This document shows positions 44,116 through 53,461 of a stretch of DNA of 64,000 bases, piece by piece. Location: NCBI GenBank assembly GCA_964434945.1, contig CAYSWZ010000017.1:1-64000 (forward strand), read 5' to 3'. The notes under the pieces were generated by a model that was not told the origin of the DNA, ran no database searches, and saw nothing but the letters and a program-made list of their open reading frames with translations. Source of the stretch: JAIOPA01 sp964434945 (lineage in GTDB: Bacteria; Eisenbacteria; RBG-16-71-46). Made by a program: the position numbers and the translations under genes. How positions within the stretch are numbered: position 1 is the first letter of the stretch; every line of letters begins with the position of its first letter.

Positions 44116-45003
44116 TTACGAGGATTCGCCGTCGCGGAGGTAGAACGCCGACGCCCACGGCGCCAGCTCGCGGAACCCGAGCCGGCGATAGAGCGCCAGC
44201 GCCGGGACGTTCACGTCGTTGACGAAAAGGCACACGACGCGGGAACGCTGCATCAGCCGGGCGCACAGCTCGGCGAGCGCCCGCGAGGCGATGCCCTGCC
44301 CGCGCAGCGGCGGCGGCACGTACACGCCCGACACCTGCGCGGCCTCCGCGGTGAGCGCGCTGATGCCGGCACGGAAGCACAGGCCGCGACCGTCGCGCCA
44401 GATCCAGGTCCAGCCGTCGCGGCACTCCTCCTCGACGCGGCGCGCGTAGGCCACGGGGTCGATCGCCCGCGGGTCCTCGAGCAGCTCCTCGGCGCGCAGG
44501 TCCGCGCCGGCGTGGTAGAGGAACGCGTAATCCTCCCGCCGCGCCGTGCGCAGCTCGGGGGCGAGCGTGCCGGGGGCGCCGGGCGAGCGCTCGAGCGAAA
44601 GGTAGACCTGCGTCCGCTCGAGCCGCGGCCGCGCGCCGGGCGCGGGGAAATGCTCGCGCACTGCCGCCACCGCGGCCCGTGGGCCGATGATCTGGAGCCG
44701 CGCCGGGCGGGGCAGCTTCTGCTCCGCGGCGGCCTGGGCGAGCAGCGCGTGCGCCCGCGGGTCGTCGCCGGCCGGCAGCACCGCACCCGAGTGGGCGCCC
44801 ACGAACAGCAGCGCGCTCAACCGGCCGTCGCGGCGCGCGCCCCACCAGGCGTCGTTCGGGCGTGCGAGCGCGTCGCGCAGCACGAGCGCGATGAGGTAGA
44901 CGTTCAGGACCGGATCGTCCTCGAGGAACGACAACACCTCGGGGACGTCGCGGGGCCCAAGCCGGTCGAGGACCGGGGTGCCGATGCCGGGATGCAGTGC
45001 CAT
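44116..45003 (-). CDS. GNAT-family N-acetyltransferase
   Basis: A 295-residue protein. The C-terminal half is a GNAT domain with the acetyl-CoA signature VSGVYVPPPLRGQGIASRALAELC (about 215-240) and the FVNDVNVPALALYRRLGF strand. The N-terminal half resembles the DUF4081 acetyltransferase extension. It acetylates an unknown amine. It is divergent from phoB, with 105 bases between the starts. Confidence 0.85.
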   Translation of the reverse strand: MALHPGIGTPVLDRLGPRDVPEVLSFLEDDPVLNVYLIALVLRDALARPNDAWWGARRDGRLSALLFVGAHSGAVLPAGDDPRAHALLAQAAAEQKLPRPARLQIIGPRAAVAAVREHFPAPGARPRLERTQVYLSLERSPGAPGTLAPELRTARREDYAFLYHAGADLRAEELLEDPRAIDPVAYARRVEEECRDGWTWIWRDGRGLCFRAGISALTAEAAQVSGVYVPPPLRGQGIASRALAELCARLMQRSRVVCLFVNDVNVPALALYRRLGFRELAPWASAFYLRDGESS

Positions 45004-45108
45004 GGTCGTGCGCGTGAGACTGTAGCATTTCGCCGCCCGGCATTCCGGCAATCCAGCCGTGGACGCGCGTCGCGCGGAATGCGTAGCATGCGCACGGAGG
45101 ACACGCGC

Positions 45109-45825
45109 GTGAGCGAACTGGTCATGGTCATCGAGGACGAGAAGGACATCCGCGACCTCGTCCGCTACAACCTCGAGAAGTCCGGCTTCCGCGTGGCCGT
45201 CGCCGGCGACGGGGAGGAGGGCCTCGCCCAGCTGTTCGCGTCCCGCCCGGACGCGCTGGTGCTCGACCTCATGCTGCCGGGGGCGAACGGCCTCGAGATC
45301 CTCCGCGAGCTGCGCGGCGAGCCCACCACGCACGACCTTCCGGTCCTCGTGCTGACCGCACGCTCGGCGGAGATGGACAAGCTGCTGGGCTTCGAGCACG
45401 GCGCCGACGACTACCTGACGAAGCCGTTCAGTCCGCGCGAACTGGTCGCGCGCGTGAAGGCTCTCGTGCGGCGCGCGCGACCGTCCGGCATGATGCGGGC
45501 GATCGTCTCCGGGGCGCTCACCGTGGACCTGGACGCCCGGGAGGCCCGGCTGGCCGACGCCCGGCTGGAGCTCACGCCGCGCGAGTTCGACCTGCTCGCG
45601 TTCCTCGCCCGCCACCCGGGCCGGGCGTTGTCGCGGGACGAGCTGCTGCGGAAGGTCTGGGGCTACGACTACGTGGGCGAGACCCGCACGGTGGACGTGC
45701 ACGTGCGCCGGCTGCGCGCCAAGCTGGGCGACGCGCACGGCTGCATCGGGACCGTGCTCGGCGCCGGCTACAAGTTCGTCCCGCCCGGGCCCGCGCCGCC
45801 TCCCTCGCCGCAAGCCAACGCGTGA
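45109..45825 (+). CDS. phoB: Response regulator, PhoB-type (OmpR family)
   Basis: A 238-residue response regulator. The receiver has the acidic pocket E9-D10-E11, phosphoacceptor Asp53 (LVLDLMLPGANG) and Lys105 (DYLTKPF). The winged-helix output begins near residue 135 (LELTPREFDLLAFL ... GYDYVGETRTVDVHVRRLRAKLGDA). GGAGG stands eight bases before the GTG at 45109. Its stop overlaps the start of the sensor kinase gene, and the Pst-PhoU set downstream supports a phosphate-response role. Confidence 0.9.
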   Translation: MSELVMVIEDEKDIRDLVRYNLEKSGFRVAVAGDGEEGLAQLFASRPDALVLDLMLPGANGLEILRELRGEPTTHDLPVLVLTARSAEMDKLLGFEHGADDYLTKPFSPRELVARVKALVRRARPSGMMRAIVSGALTVDLDAREARLADARLELTPREFDLLAFLARHPGRALSRDELLRKVWGYDYVGETRTVDVHVRRLRAKLGDAHGCIGTVLGAGYKFVPPGPAPPPSPQANA

Positions 45826-47582
45826 GGTTGTCGCTCCGCGCCCGGCTGCTGGTGGTGCCGGCGCTGATCGTGGTCGCCGCCGTCGCGCTGCTGACGGTGC
45901 TGGAACACGCGGACCAGCGCCGCTGGCTGATCACCCACGAGAGCGACGTGCTCGGCCGCACCCTGCGCGAGGTCGCGCGCACGGCGGCCCCCGCGCCGGA
46001 CGCGGGCGCGACGGCGAACGGCTGGCAGCTCTATGCCGATTCGCTGGACGCGCGGCTCGACGTGCGGGTGACGGTGATCGCCCGCGACGGTCGGGTGCTG
46101 GCGGACTCCCGCGCGCAGGCCTCGACGATGGAGAACCACGCCGGGCGCGAGGAGGTTTCCGCCGCGCTTCGCGGCGGCATGGGCTTCGGGGTGCGGCGGT
46201 CAGCGACGCTCGGGATCGAGTTCCTGTACTGCGCCGTCCCGCTCGCGCGCTCGGATGCGGCGGTGCTGCGGCTCGCGGAGCCGCTCGTCGTTGTCGAACG
46301 CATGTCCGAGACGCTCACCCGGCTGTCGGTGACCGCCGCATCGGTGGCGCTGCTCGCGAGCATTCTCGTGCTGGCCTACGTGAGCGCACGCTTCGCGCGC
46401 CGGCTGCGCCGGCTGCAGCGCGTGGCCCGCGGCATCGGCCTGGGCGAGGCCGAGGCGCGGGCCACCGAGGCGCCGGACGACGATCTCGGCAAGCTCGGGC
46501 GTGCGTTGAACGAGATGCACGGCGAGCTGGACTCCCGGCTCGAGGCGCTGCGCCGCGAGCGCGACGACCGGGAGCTCATCCTCGCCCACATGAGCGACGG
46601 CGTGGCGCTCATCGACGGGACGGACCACGTGGTGCACGTGAACCACCGGTTCGCGGAACTGCTCGACGCGCCGCTCCGCCCCGGGCCCGGCACGCTGTTC
46701 ACCGCGTTCACGCGGGTGCCGGAGCTCGCCGAGATCGCGGCGGCGGCGCGCCGGACCGGGCGCACGGTGGAGCGCGAGCTGAAGCCGTGGACCACGCGCA
46801 CCCGTACCGCGCGTGCCACCGCCACGCCGCTCGGAAGCACCACGCCGGGCCCGGTGCTGCTCGTGCTGCACGATCTTTCCGAGAGCGAGGCACTGCAGCG
46901 CATGAGGCAGGACTTCGTCGCCAACGTCTCGCACGAGCTGCGCACGCCGCTGACGTCGTTGCGCGGCTACGCCGAGACGCTGCTCGAGGGCGGGCTCGAG
47001 GACGCCGAGCACCGCGAGTCGTTCGTGCGCGTGATGCGCGACCAGGCGGTGCGGCTCCAGGCGCTGGTCGAGGACCTGCTGTCGCTGTCCGAGATGGAAC
47101 GCCCGGACGCGACGCTGCGCCGCGAGCCGCTCGATCTCCACGCGCTGGCGGCCGAGCAGGTCGCGCAGGTGCGCGAGGCCGCGACTCGTGCCGGGCTCGA
47201 GCTTTCGCTCGAGGGGACGCCGCCGGTGCGGGTGGTGGGCGATCGCGTGCGGCTGACGCAGGTGCTCGCGAACCTGCTGGACAACGCGGTCAAGTACACC
47301 GAGCACGGCAGCGTCACCGTGGCGGTGGGCGAGGCGCACGGCCGGGCGTGGTGCGAGGTGCGCGACACCGGACCGGGCATCCCGGCGGAGGACCTGCCGC
47401 GCGTGTTCGAGCGTTTCTACCGCGTCGACAAGGCGCGCTCGCGCGAGAAGGGCGGGACCGGCCTCGGCCTCGCGATCGTCAAGCACGCCGTGGCGCTCCA
47501 CGACGGCGTGGTCGCGGTGGAAAGTCGCGTGGGGGAGGGGACCACGTTCCGCTTCGAGATCCCCGCCACGCCGCCGCGCTGA
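45822..47582 (+). CDS. phoR: Sensor histidine kinase, PhoR-type
   Basis: A 586-residue membrane kinase. Two transmembrane helices (residues 5-25 and about 165-190) flank a periplasmic domain of about 140 residues; then HAMP (ARRLRRLQRVARGIGLGEAEA), a PAS domain (about 240-350), HisKA with the phospho-His371 (VSHELRTPLTSLRGYAE), and HATPase (NLLDNAVKYTEHG, DTGPGIPAEDLPRVFERFYRVDKARSREKGGTGLGLAIV). It should phosphorylate the PhoB-type partner. The start is a GTG overlapping the phoB stop (GTGA). Confidence 0.9.
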   Translation: MRLSLRARLLVVPALIVVAAVALLTVLEHADQRRWLITHESDVLGRTLREVARTAAPAPDAGATANGWQLYADSLDARLDVRVTVIARDGRVLADSRAQASTMENHAGREEVSAALRGGMGFGVRRSATLGIEFLYCAVPLARSDAAVLRLAEPLVVVERMSETLTRLSVTAASVALLASILVLAYVSARFARRLRRLQRVARGIGLGEAEARATEAPDDDLGKLGRALNEMHGELDSRLEALRRERDDRELILAHMSDGVALIDGTDHVVHVNHRFAELLDAPLRPGPGTLFTAFTRVPELAEIAAAARRTGRTVERELKPWTTRTRTARATATPLGSTTPGPVLLVLHDLSESEALQRMRQDFVANVSHELRTPLTSLRGYAETLLEGGLEDAEHRESFVRVMRDQAVRLQALVEDLLSLSEMERPDATLRREPLDLHALAAEQVAQVREAATRAGLELSLEGTPPVRVVGDRVRLTQVLANLLDNAVKYTEHGSVTVAVGEAHGRAWCEVRDTGPGIPAEDLPRVFERFYRVDKARSREKGGTGLGLAIVKHAVALHDGVVAVESRVGEGTTFRFEIPATPPR

Positions 47583-47990
47583 GCCGCGGCCGACTCACTC
47601 GCGGGCAGCGCAGCGCCGGTCCCCCCCGGGGACGGGAGCGAATTATCACGCCGGAAACGCGGCGGACACCTGCCGGCGCGCCCCGCTCCGGCATCCTCCG
47701 GAGCGTGAGACGGGGGCGGCCGCGACCTGCAGGCCTTCACCTCAGCTGTCGTGCATCGCACGGGTCGTGGTGGATGTTCGCCTTGCCTGGATCCCCCACC
47801 GCCTGTCCGTCCTCACGCTCGACCGGTGCCCGGTCCGCCGGCCTCGCCGCCGGCGGCCGGGCTTCGCCCCGCACTTCGGTCGCCGGTTCTTTCTCACGCG
47901 ATACGGTCCGGAAACACGCCGGTAACACGCGCGATGGTCTGCTGGCGTTCCCGCGGCCTTCGGTCGCATGTCCTCCACGAGGCCACGTGC
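47583..47990. other. Intergenic region after phoR with regulatory elements
   Basis: About 410 bases without a gene. It holds a hairpin GTCCCC/GGGGAC (47619-47633) soon after the phoR stop, with no U-run, and the 11-base tandem direct repeat at 47909-47930 described separately. Confidence 0.45.
47909..47930. promoter_or_regulatory. Tandem 11-base direct repeat, candidate PhoB box
   Basis: CGGAAACACGC followed directly by CGGTAACACGC, ten of eleven bases identical. PhoB boxes are tandem 11-base direct repeats with a TGTCA-like core; read on the other strand the core here is GTGTT(A/T)CC. It lies 60 bases upstream of the small gene at 47991 and in front of the pst cluster. The base match to the E. 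coli box is partial. Confidence 0.4.
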
Positions 47991-48299
47991 ATGGAAACCC
48001 CGGATCCGATCGGAATGGAACCCACCGTTCGCCGTGCAGGCTCCGCGCGGAAGCGCGGCCGGCCGCTGGAGATGGCGCCGTCCGAAGTGCTGCACCGGAT
48101 CCGCGAGGAGTACGCGCGGGGGACGCTGTTCCGCATGCATCGCGAACACCCCGGCCTCTATGCCCGCGCCCGCAGGCTGTTCGGGACGTGGGCCGCTGCG
48201 GTGGCCGAGGCCGGCGTGGATCACGACCGCGCCGTGGCCGATGCGCGCCGGCGTGCCATCGAGACGCGGCGGCGCGCGCGGCAGAACGCCGCGCGCTGA
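47991..48299 (+). CDS. Small basic protein, homing-endonuclease-associated-repeat-like
   Basis: A 102-residue, Arg-rich protein. The central segment (RGRPLEMAPSEVLHRIREEYARGTLFRMHREHPGLYARARRLFGTWAAAVAEAGVD) has the shape of the homing-endonuclease-associated repeat: a basic turn, a helix with hydrophobic spacing, then LFGTWAAAVxEAG. No nuclease motif is present, so it is more likely a small DNA-binding or accessory protein. GAGG is nine bases before the ATG. It lies between phoR and the porin gene, behind the candidate PhoB box. Confidence 0.55.
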   Translation: METPDPIGMEPTVRRAGSARKRGRPLEMAPSEVLHRIREEYARGTLFRMHREHPGLYARARRLFGTWAAAVAEAGVDHDRAVADARRRAIETRRRARQNAAR

Positions 48300-48449
48300 G
48301 CTCGCCGGGCCGTTCCAGCAACTTTGTTACCGGGCCGTAACGCGGGGGATGGGTTGCCGAAACCACGCGGGCATCAGGATGAGGGCTCGCCCACCCCGGC
48401 CAAGGCTTCGCCGCGGCCGACCAACCGATGGGACCTGGAGCTCGCCCCC

Positions 48450-49562
48450 ATGAACCCCAGATGCTGGTTCGCAGCTTGGATGCTGATCGCCGCCCTACCC
48501 GCAGCCGTTCACGCCCAGAGCACCGTCACTCCCACGCCGCCGGACTTCCCGCGCGGCTCGATCAGCGGCTACATGTTCGGGGATCTGTACTACAACGCCG
48601 CCGGCAACCCGAACCACGTGTACGACGCCAATGGCAACGATCTCGGCAATGTGAACATCGGGAACAACAACCCCCCGGCTCCGATCACGCGCGACCTGAA
48701 CGGCATCCAGCTCCGCCGCGTCTACTTCCAGCTCGACAACGATCTTTCGATCAAGTACTCGTCGCGCTTCCGCCTTGAGGCCGACAGCAAGTCGCTCACG
48801 TCCGACGGCAAGGTCGGCGTCGCCGTGAAGGCCGCGTACTTCAAGGTGCGCAATCTGTACCCGCGCGGGGACATGTACTTCGGCATCATCGCCACGCCGA
48901 CGTTCGAGAACTCCGAGGACTACTGGCAGTACCGCTCGATCGAGAAGACCATCGCGGACTTTCGCGGTCTGGCTCCGTCCGCGGATTTCGGCCTCGAGAC
49001 GAAGGGCTTCGTGGACGAGCAGCACATGGTCGGCTACTCGGCGATGGTGGGCAACGGCGTCGGCCAGAAGCCCGAGACCAACCGGGACAAGCGCGCCTAC
49101 TTCGCGCTGCCGCTGCGCTGGAAGGACGTGCACCTCGAGCCGTACGTGGACTACGAGAACATCTTCAACGCCAAGGACAAGGCGACCTACAAGGTGTTCG
49201 CCGGGTACGACATCCCGCACGGCGCCCTCGGCTACGAGTACGTGGAGCAGGTCTCCCACAAGCCGGTCGGCGCCTACGGATACGCGGTCGGCCACTCGTT
49301 CTTCGCGCGTTACTCGGCGAAGCCGACGCTTGCCGCCTTCGCCCGGCTCGACCTGTGGGCGCCGGACCAGAACACGCCGAACCGCGTGAACCAGCAGCTC
49401 TACATCGCGGGCTTCGACTGGTCGCCGTTCAAGGACGTGCACATCGAGCCCAACGTCGAGAGCATGCAGTACGTGGCCAAGGGCACCGGTGTCGTGCCCC
49501 CGCATCACGATCTCCAGCTCCGCCTGACCCTGTTCTGGAAGTTCACCAAGCCGACGTCCTGA
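48450..49562 (+). CDS. Outer-membrane porin upstream of pstS (phosphate-type)
   Basis: A 370-residue exported protein (signal peptide to about residue 22, ...AAVHAQS). Long amphipathic strands with charged residues (LRRVYFQLDNDLSIKYSSRFRLEADS, VAVKAAYFKVRNLYPRGDMYFGIIATP, HHDLQLRLTLFWKFTK) mark a porin, close in style to OprO/OprP-like or phosphate-limitation porins; the TFENSEDYWQYRSIEKT loop is also seen in such proteins. The position directly upstream of pstS suggests it feeds phosphate to the Pst system. GGAG lies about ten bases before the ATG. Confidence 0.75.
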   Translation: MNPRCWFAAWMLIAALPAAVHAQSTVTPTPPDFPRGSISGYMFGDLYYNAAGNPNHVYDANGNDLGNVNIGNNNPPAPITRDLNGIQLRRVYFQLDNDLSIKYSSRFRLEADSKSLTSDGKVGVAVKAAYFKVRNLYPRGDMYFGIIATPTFENSEDYWQYRSIEKTIADFRGLAPSADFGLETKGFVDEQHMVGYSAMVGNGVGQKPETNRDKRAYFALPLRWKDVHLEPYVDYENIFNAKDKATYKVFAGYDIPHGALGYEYVEQVSHKPVGAYGYAVGHSFFARYSAKPTLAAFARLDLWAPDQNTPNRVNQQLYIAGFDWSPFKDVHIEPNVESMQYVAKGTGVVPPHHDLQLRLTLFWKFTKPTS

Positions 49563-49588
49563 TCCCTCCAACCCAGGAGTTCCAGCCT

Positions 49589-50638
49589 ATGAACGCAAGT
49601 ATCCTCCGCCGCGCCGCGCTGAGCGCGTTGCTCGGCGTCGTGCTGGCGTCGAGCGCCGGCGCCCAGAACCTCACCGGCGCGGGCGCAACGTTCCCGTACC
49701 CCATCTATTCGAAGTGGTTCGACGTCTACAAGCAGAAGACGGGCGTCGAGATCAACTACCAGTCGATCGGCAGCGGCGCGGGCATCCAGCAGGTGAAGGC
49801 CGGCACGGTGGACTTCGGCGCCAGCGACGCCGCGCTCTCGGACGCCGCGTTGAAGGACATGCCGCGCAAGGTGCTGCACTTCCCGACCGTGGCCGGCGCG
49901 GTGGTGCTCGCCTACAACCTGGCGGATCTCAAGAGCCCGTTGCAGCTCTCGCCGGACGTGATCGTCGGCATCTACCTCGGCCGCATCACGACGTGGAACG
50001 ACAAGCGCATCGCGGCCGTGAATCCCGGCGTCAAGCTGCCGGCGGCGCCGATCCTCGCCGTCCACCGTTCGGACGGCAGCGGGACCACGAACATCTTCGT
50101 GAATTACCTCGCGGCGGTGAGCTCGGAGTGGAAGGAGCTGGTCGGCGTGGGCACCTCGGTGAGCTGGCCGAGCGGTGTCGGCGGCAAGGGCAACGACGGC
50201 GTGGCCGGCGTGATCAAGCAGACGCCGGGCGCGATCGGCTACGTGGAGCTGGCGTACGCGAAGCACAACGAACTCCCGATGTCGCTCGTGCGCAACAAGG
50301 CCGGCAAGTACATGCAGGCCTCGCTCGCCTCGACGACGGCGGCCGTCGAGGGCGCGTCCGCGCTGCTGGCGAAGGACGTCCGGACGCCGATCGTGAACTC
50401 CGCGTCCCCCGACGCCTACCCGATCGCCGGCCTGACGTTCCTGCTCGTCTACCAGGACGGCAAGGACCCCGTGCAGGCCAAGGCACTCGCCGAGTTCATC
50501 CACTGGGCGATCCACGACGGGCAGTCGTACGCGGAGGACCTCGACTACGCCAAGCTGCCGGACGCGGTGGTCCAGCTGAACGAGACGACGCTGCGCCAGT
50601 TGTCCGCAGGCGGCAAGCGGCTGGTCGCGGAGAAATAG
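49589..50638 (+). CDS. pstS: Phosphate-binding protein PstS
   Basis: A 349-residue periplasmic protein (signal peptide to about residue 25). Its motifs for phosphate binding are clear: GAGATFPYPIYSKW, IGSGAGIQQVKAGTVDFGASDAAL, HRSDGSGTTNIFVNYL. It captures inorganic phosphate for the PstCAB channel. AGGAG lies nine bases before the ATG. It follows the porin gene by 27 bases and precedes pstC by 30. Confidence 0.97.
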   Translation: MNASILRRAALSALLGVVLASSAGAQNLTGAGATFPYPIYSKWFDVYKQKTGVEINYQSIGSGAGIQQVKAGTVDFGASDAALSDAALKDMPRKVLHFPTVAGAVVLAYNLADLKSPLQLSPDVIVGIYLGRITTWNDKRIAAVNPGVKLPAAPILAVHRSDGSGTTNIFVNYLAAVSSEWKELVGVGTSVSWPSGVGGKGNDGVAGVIKQTPGAIGYVELAYAKHNELPMSLVRNKAGKYMQASLASTTAAVEGASALLAKDVRTPIVNSASPDAYPIAGLTFLLVYQDGKDPVQAKALAEFIHWAIHDGQSYAEDLDYAKLPDAVVQLNETTLRQLSAGGKRLVAEK

Positions 50639-50667
50639 TTGCGCCGCCGCACCCGCAGGATCCCCCG

Positions 50668-51669
50668 GTGAGCCCACCCGGCCCGCCCGCGCCCGCGGCG
50701 TCCACGGCAGCAGCGTGGACGCCGGCGGTCGCGCGCTCGCGGCGGCTGCGGGTCCGCGCCGACGACCTCTATCGCGGGGTGCTCGAGGCGCTGTGCCTGT
50801 TCGTCCTGCTGGTGATCGCGCTCATCGTCTGGGAGTGCGCGCACGGCGCACTGCCCTCGATCCGCGCCAGCGGCCTCCACTTCCTGGTCGGCACGGACTG
50901 GAATCCCATCACCGACCGCTACGGCGCACTGCCCTACCTGTGCGGCACGCTGATCACGTCCGCGATCGCGATGCTGCTCGCGGTGCCCACCGGGATCGGG
51001 GCGGCGGTGTTCCTCGCCGAGATGGCGTCGCCGTGGGTCGGCGAGGCGATCTCGTTCGTGATCGAGCTGCTCGCGTCGATCCCCAGCATCGTCTACGGCA
51101 TCTGGGGCGTGTTCGTACTCGCCCCGTGGCTGCGTTCGTTCCTCGAGCCCTGGCTGATCGCGCATCTCGGCTTCCTGCCGCTGTTCCAGGGCTTCCCGTT
51201 CGGGCTCGGCATCCTGAACGCGGGTATCGTGCTGGCGATCATGGTCGTGCCCACCGTGACCGCGCTCTCGCGCGAGATCCTGCGCTCCATGCCGCGCACG
51301 CTCTCCGAGGCGGCGCTCGCGCTCGGCGCCACCCGTGCCGAGGGCCTCGGCGTGACGCTCGATGCCGCGCGGCCCGGCCTGCTCGGGGCGTGCATCCTCG
51401 CGCTCGGGCGCGCGCTCGGCGAGACCATGGCGGTCACCATGGTGATCGGGAACAGCAACCGCATCACCGCTTCACTGCTCGCGCCGGGCGCCACGATGGC
51501 GAGCGTGATCGCGAACGAGTTCACGGAGGCGACGGGCAAGCTCTACCTTTCGGCGCTCATCGAGGTCGCGCTGGTACTGTTCGCGCTCACGCTGGTCGTG
51601 AACGCGATCGCGCGCTTGCTGGTCCACCTCGCCACCGGAGGCCGCCGTGACGTCGCAGGCGCTGCCTGA
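50668..51669 (+). CDS. pstC: Phosphate ABC transporter permease PstC
   Basis: A 333-residue membrane protein with six helices and the permease (EAA) loop in the form ALALGATRAEGLGVTLDAARPGLLGACILALGRALGETMAVTMVIGN. A Pro/Ala-rich N-terminal extension of about 30 residues precedes the first helix. It forms the channel with PstA. The GTG at 50668 has AGGA upstream. Its last 23 bases overlap pstA. Confidence 0.96.
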   Translation: MSPPGPPAPAASTAAAWTPAVARSRRLRVRADDLYRGVLEALCLFVLLVIALIVWECAHGALPSIRASGLHFLVGTDWNPITDRYGALPYLCGTLITSAIAMLLAVPTGIGAAVFLAEMASPWVGEAISFVIELLASIPSIVYGIWGVFVLAPWLRSFLEPWLIAHLGFLPLFQGFPFGLGILNAGIVLAIMVVPTVTALSREILRSMPRTLSEAALALGATRAEGLGVTLDAARPGLLGACILALGRALGETMAVTMVIGNSNRITASLLAPGATMASVIANEFTEATGKLYLSALIEVALVLFALTLVVNAIARLLVHLATGGRRDVAGAA

Positions 51670-52525
51670 GCGGCTCGGGGCGCCCCGGCCACGCCGCTCG
51701 CTCCGCGTGCGCCGGGCGTGGAACACGTTTGCGCTCGGGACCTGCGTGCTCGCGGCCGTGGTGCTCTGCGTCCCGATCGCGCTCCTCGTCTGGCACCTGT
51801 TCGTGAACGGGCTGCCCCAGTTGCGCCCGGGTTTCTTCGTCCACATGCCCCGGCCGGTCGGCGAGCTGGGGGGCGGCATGGCGAACGCGATCGTCGGCAC
51901 GCTCATCCTGGTCGCGATCGGCACGGCCATCGCGGTGCCGGTCGGCGTCGGCGCCGGCATCTACCTCGCGGAGTACGGGGAGAGCCGCTACGCGGGCGGC
52001 TTGCGCTACGCGGTGGACGTGCTGGGCGGCGTGCCGTCCATCGTCGTGGGCGTCGCGGTCTACGGGCTGATCGTGGTCCGGATGGGGCACTTCTCCGCCC
52101 TCGCCGGCGGAGCGGCGCTCGGCATTCTCATGCTGCCCACCATCATCCGCTCGACGGAGGAGGTCGTGCGACTGGTGCCGCAGTCCTACCGCCACGCCGC
52201 CCTCGCCCTGGGTGCGCCGCGCTGGCGCGTGGTGCAGGAGGTCGTGCTGCCGGCGGCCGGGGCGGGGATCACCACCGCGACCATGCTGTCGCTGGCGCGG
52301 GCCGCGGGCGAGACCGCGCCGCTCCTGTTCACGGCGCTCGGCAACCGCTTCTGGTCGGTGAAGCTCGACCGGCCGATCGCATCGCTCCCGGTCATGATCT
52401 TCGACTACGCCCGTTCGCCCTACCCCGACTGGATCGCCCAGGCGTGGACCGGCGCACTCGTCCTGTTCCTGCTCATCACGCTGCTTGCGGGTATCATGCG
52501 CTGGAGCACGAGGCGCATCCGATGA
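51647..52525 (+). CDS. pstA: Phosphate ABC transporter permease PstA
   Basis: A 292-residue membrane protein with six helices and the EAA loop (LALGAPRWRVVQEVVLPAAGAGITTATMLSLARAAGETAPLLFTA). It starts with a GTG at 51647 inside pstC, and its stop overlaps the pstB start by four bases (ATGA), so translation of pstC, pstA and pstB is coupled. Confidence 0.96.
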   Translation: MTSQALPERLGAPRPRRSLRVRRAWNTFALGTCVLAAVVLCVPIALLVWHLFVNGLPQLRPGFFVHMPRPVGELGGGMANAIVGTLILVAIGTAIAVPVGVGAGIYLAEYGESRYAGGLRYAVDVLGGVPSIVVGVAVYGLIVVRMGHFSALAGGAALGILMLPTIIRSTEEVVRLVPQSYRHAALALGAPRWRVVQEVVLPAAGAGITTATMLSLARAAGETAPLLFTALGNRFWSVKLDRPIASLPVMIFDYARSPYPDWIAQAWTGALVLFLLITLLAGIMRWSTRRIR

Positions 52526-53394
52526 CGCTCGAAGCCCACTCCGCGAAGGGCATCTCCATGTCCGGCCCCGCCGCACCGCTCCTGCCGACGCCCCGCCCGC
52601 CCGCCGAATCGCATGCACCCCGGCCGACGGACGCTCCCGCGCGCGTTGCCCTCGCCGCCGTCGGTTTCGAGCTCTGGTACGGCGCGCACCACGCGCTGAA
52701 GAACATCTCGTTCGAGGCCCCGGAGCACAGCGTGACCGCGATCATCGGTCCTTCGGGATGCGGCAAGAGCACGCTCATACGCTCGTTCAATCGCATGAAC
52801 GACCTGATCCCGGGCGTGCGCACCCAGGGCCGGCTCGAGGTCGCTGGCCTGGACGTGTCCGCGCCGGCGGTCGACGTCGTGGACCTCCGCCGCCGCGTCG
52901 GCATGGTCTTCCAGCGCCCGAACCCGTTCCCCAAGTCCATCTTCGACAACGTCGCGTTCGGGCTCCGGCTGCTCGGCATCCGCGACAAGGCCGAGCTCCA
53001 GGCCCGGATCCAGACCAGCCTGCGCCGCGCCGCGCTCTGGGACGAGGTCAAGGACCGGCTCGACCGCTCGGCGCTCGCGTTGTCCGGCGGCCAGCAGCAG
53101 CGCCTGTGCATCGCCCGCTCGCTCGCCGTCGAGCCCGAAGTGCTGCTCATGGACGAACCGGCCTCGGCGCTGGATCCCACGGCCACCGCGCGCATCGAGG
53201 AGCTGATCCTGGAGCTCAAGGGTCACTACACGATCGTGGTGGTGACGCATAACATGCAGCAGGCCGCACGCATCTCGGACTTCACCGCGTTCATGCTGCA
53301 GGGCGTGCTCGTGGAACACGACGGCACGCGCAAGGTGTTCACCAGTCCGCGCGAGAAGCTGACCGAGGACTACATCACGGGCCGGTTCGGCTGA
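52522..53394 (+). CDS. pstB: Phosphate ABC transporter ATP-binding protein PstB
   Basis: A 290-residue ATPase with Walker A GPSGCGKS (76-83), LSGGQQQR signature, Walker B LLMDEPASALD and H-loop THNM, with the MNDLIPGVRTQGRL segment specific to PstB. The first 40 residues are an unconserved Pro/Ala-rich extension, so the ATG at 52558 may be the real start. It powers phosphate import. Confidence 0.96.
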   Translation: MTLEAHSAKGISMSGPAAPLLPTPRPPAESHAPRPTDAPARVALAAVGFELWYGAHHALKNISFEAPEHSVTAIIGPSGCGKSTLIRSFNRMNDLIPGVRTQGRLEVAGLDVSAPAVDVVDLRRRVGMVFQRPNPFPKSIFDNVAFGLRLLGIRDKAELQARIQTSLRRAALWDEVKDRLDRSALALSGGQQQRLCIARSLAVEPEVLLMDEPASALDPTATARIEELILELKGHYTIVVVTHNMQQAARISDFTAFMLQGVLVEHDGTRKVFTSPREKLTEDYITGRFG

Positions 53395-53461
53395 GCCGAC
53401 GCCGCACCCACGCCACCTTCCTGCGGCCCGGACGGACCGGCCGCGGTTCGGAGACCGCGTC

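Noticed and set aside
45004..45108. PhoB box between the GNAT gene and phoB
   Set aside because: No direct repeat with 11-base phase could be found there.
48326..48341. GTTAC-N6-GTAAC repeat as a PhoB box before the porin
   Set aside because: It is an inverted rather than direct repeat and shows no 11-base phase; it may be a minor hairpin.
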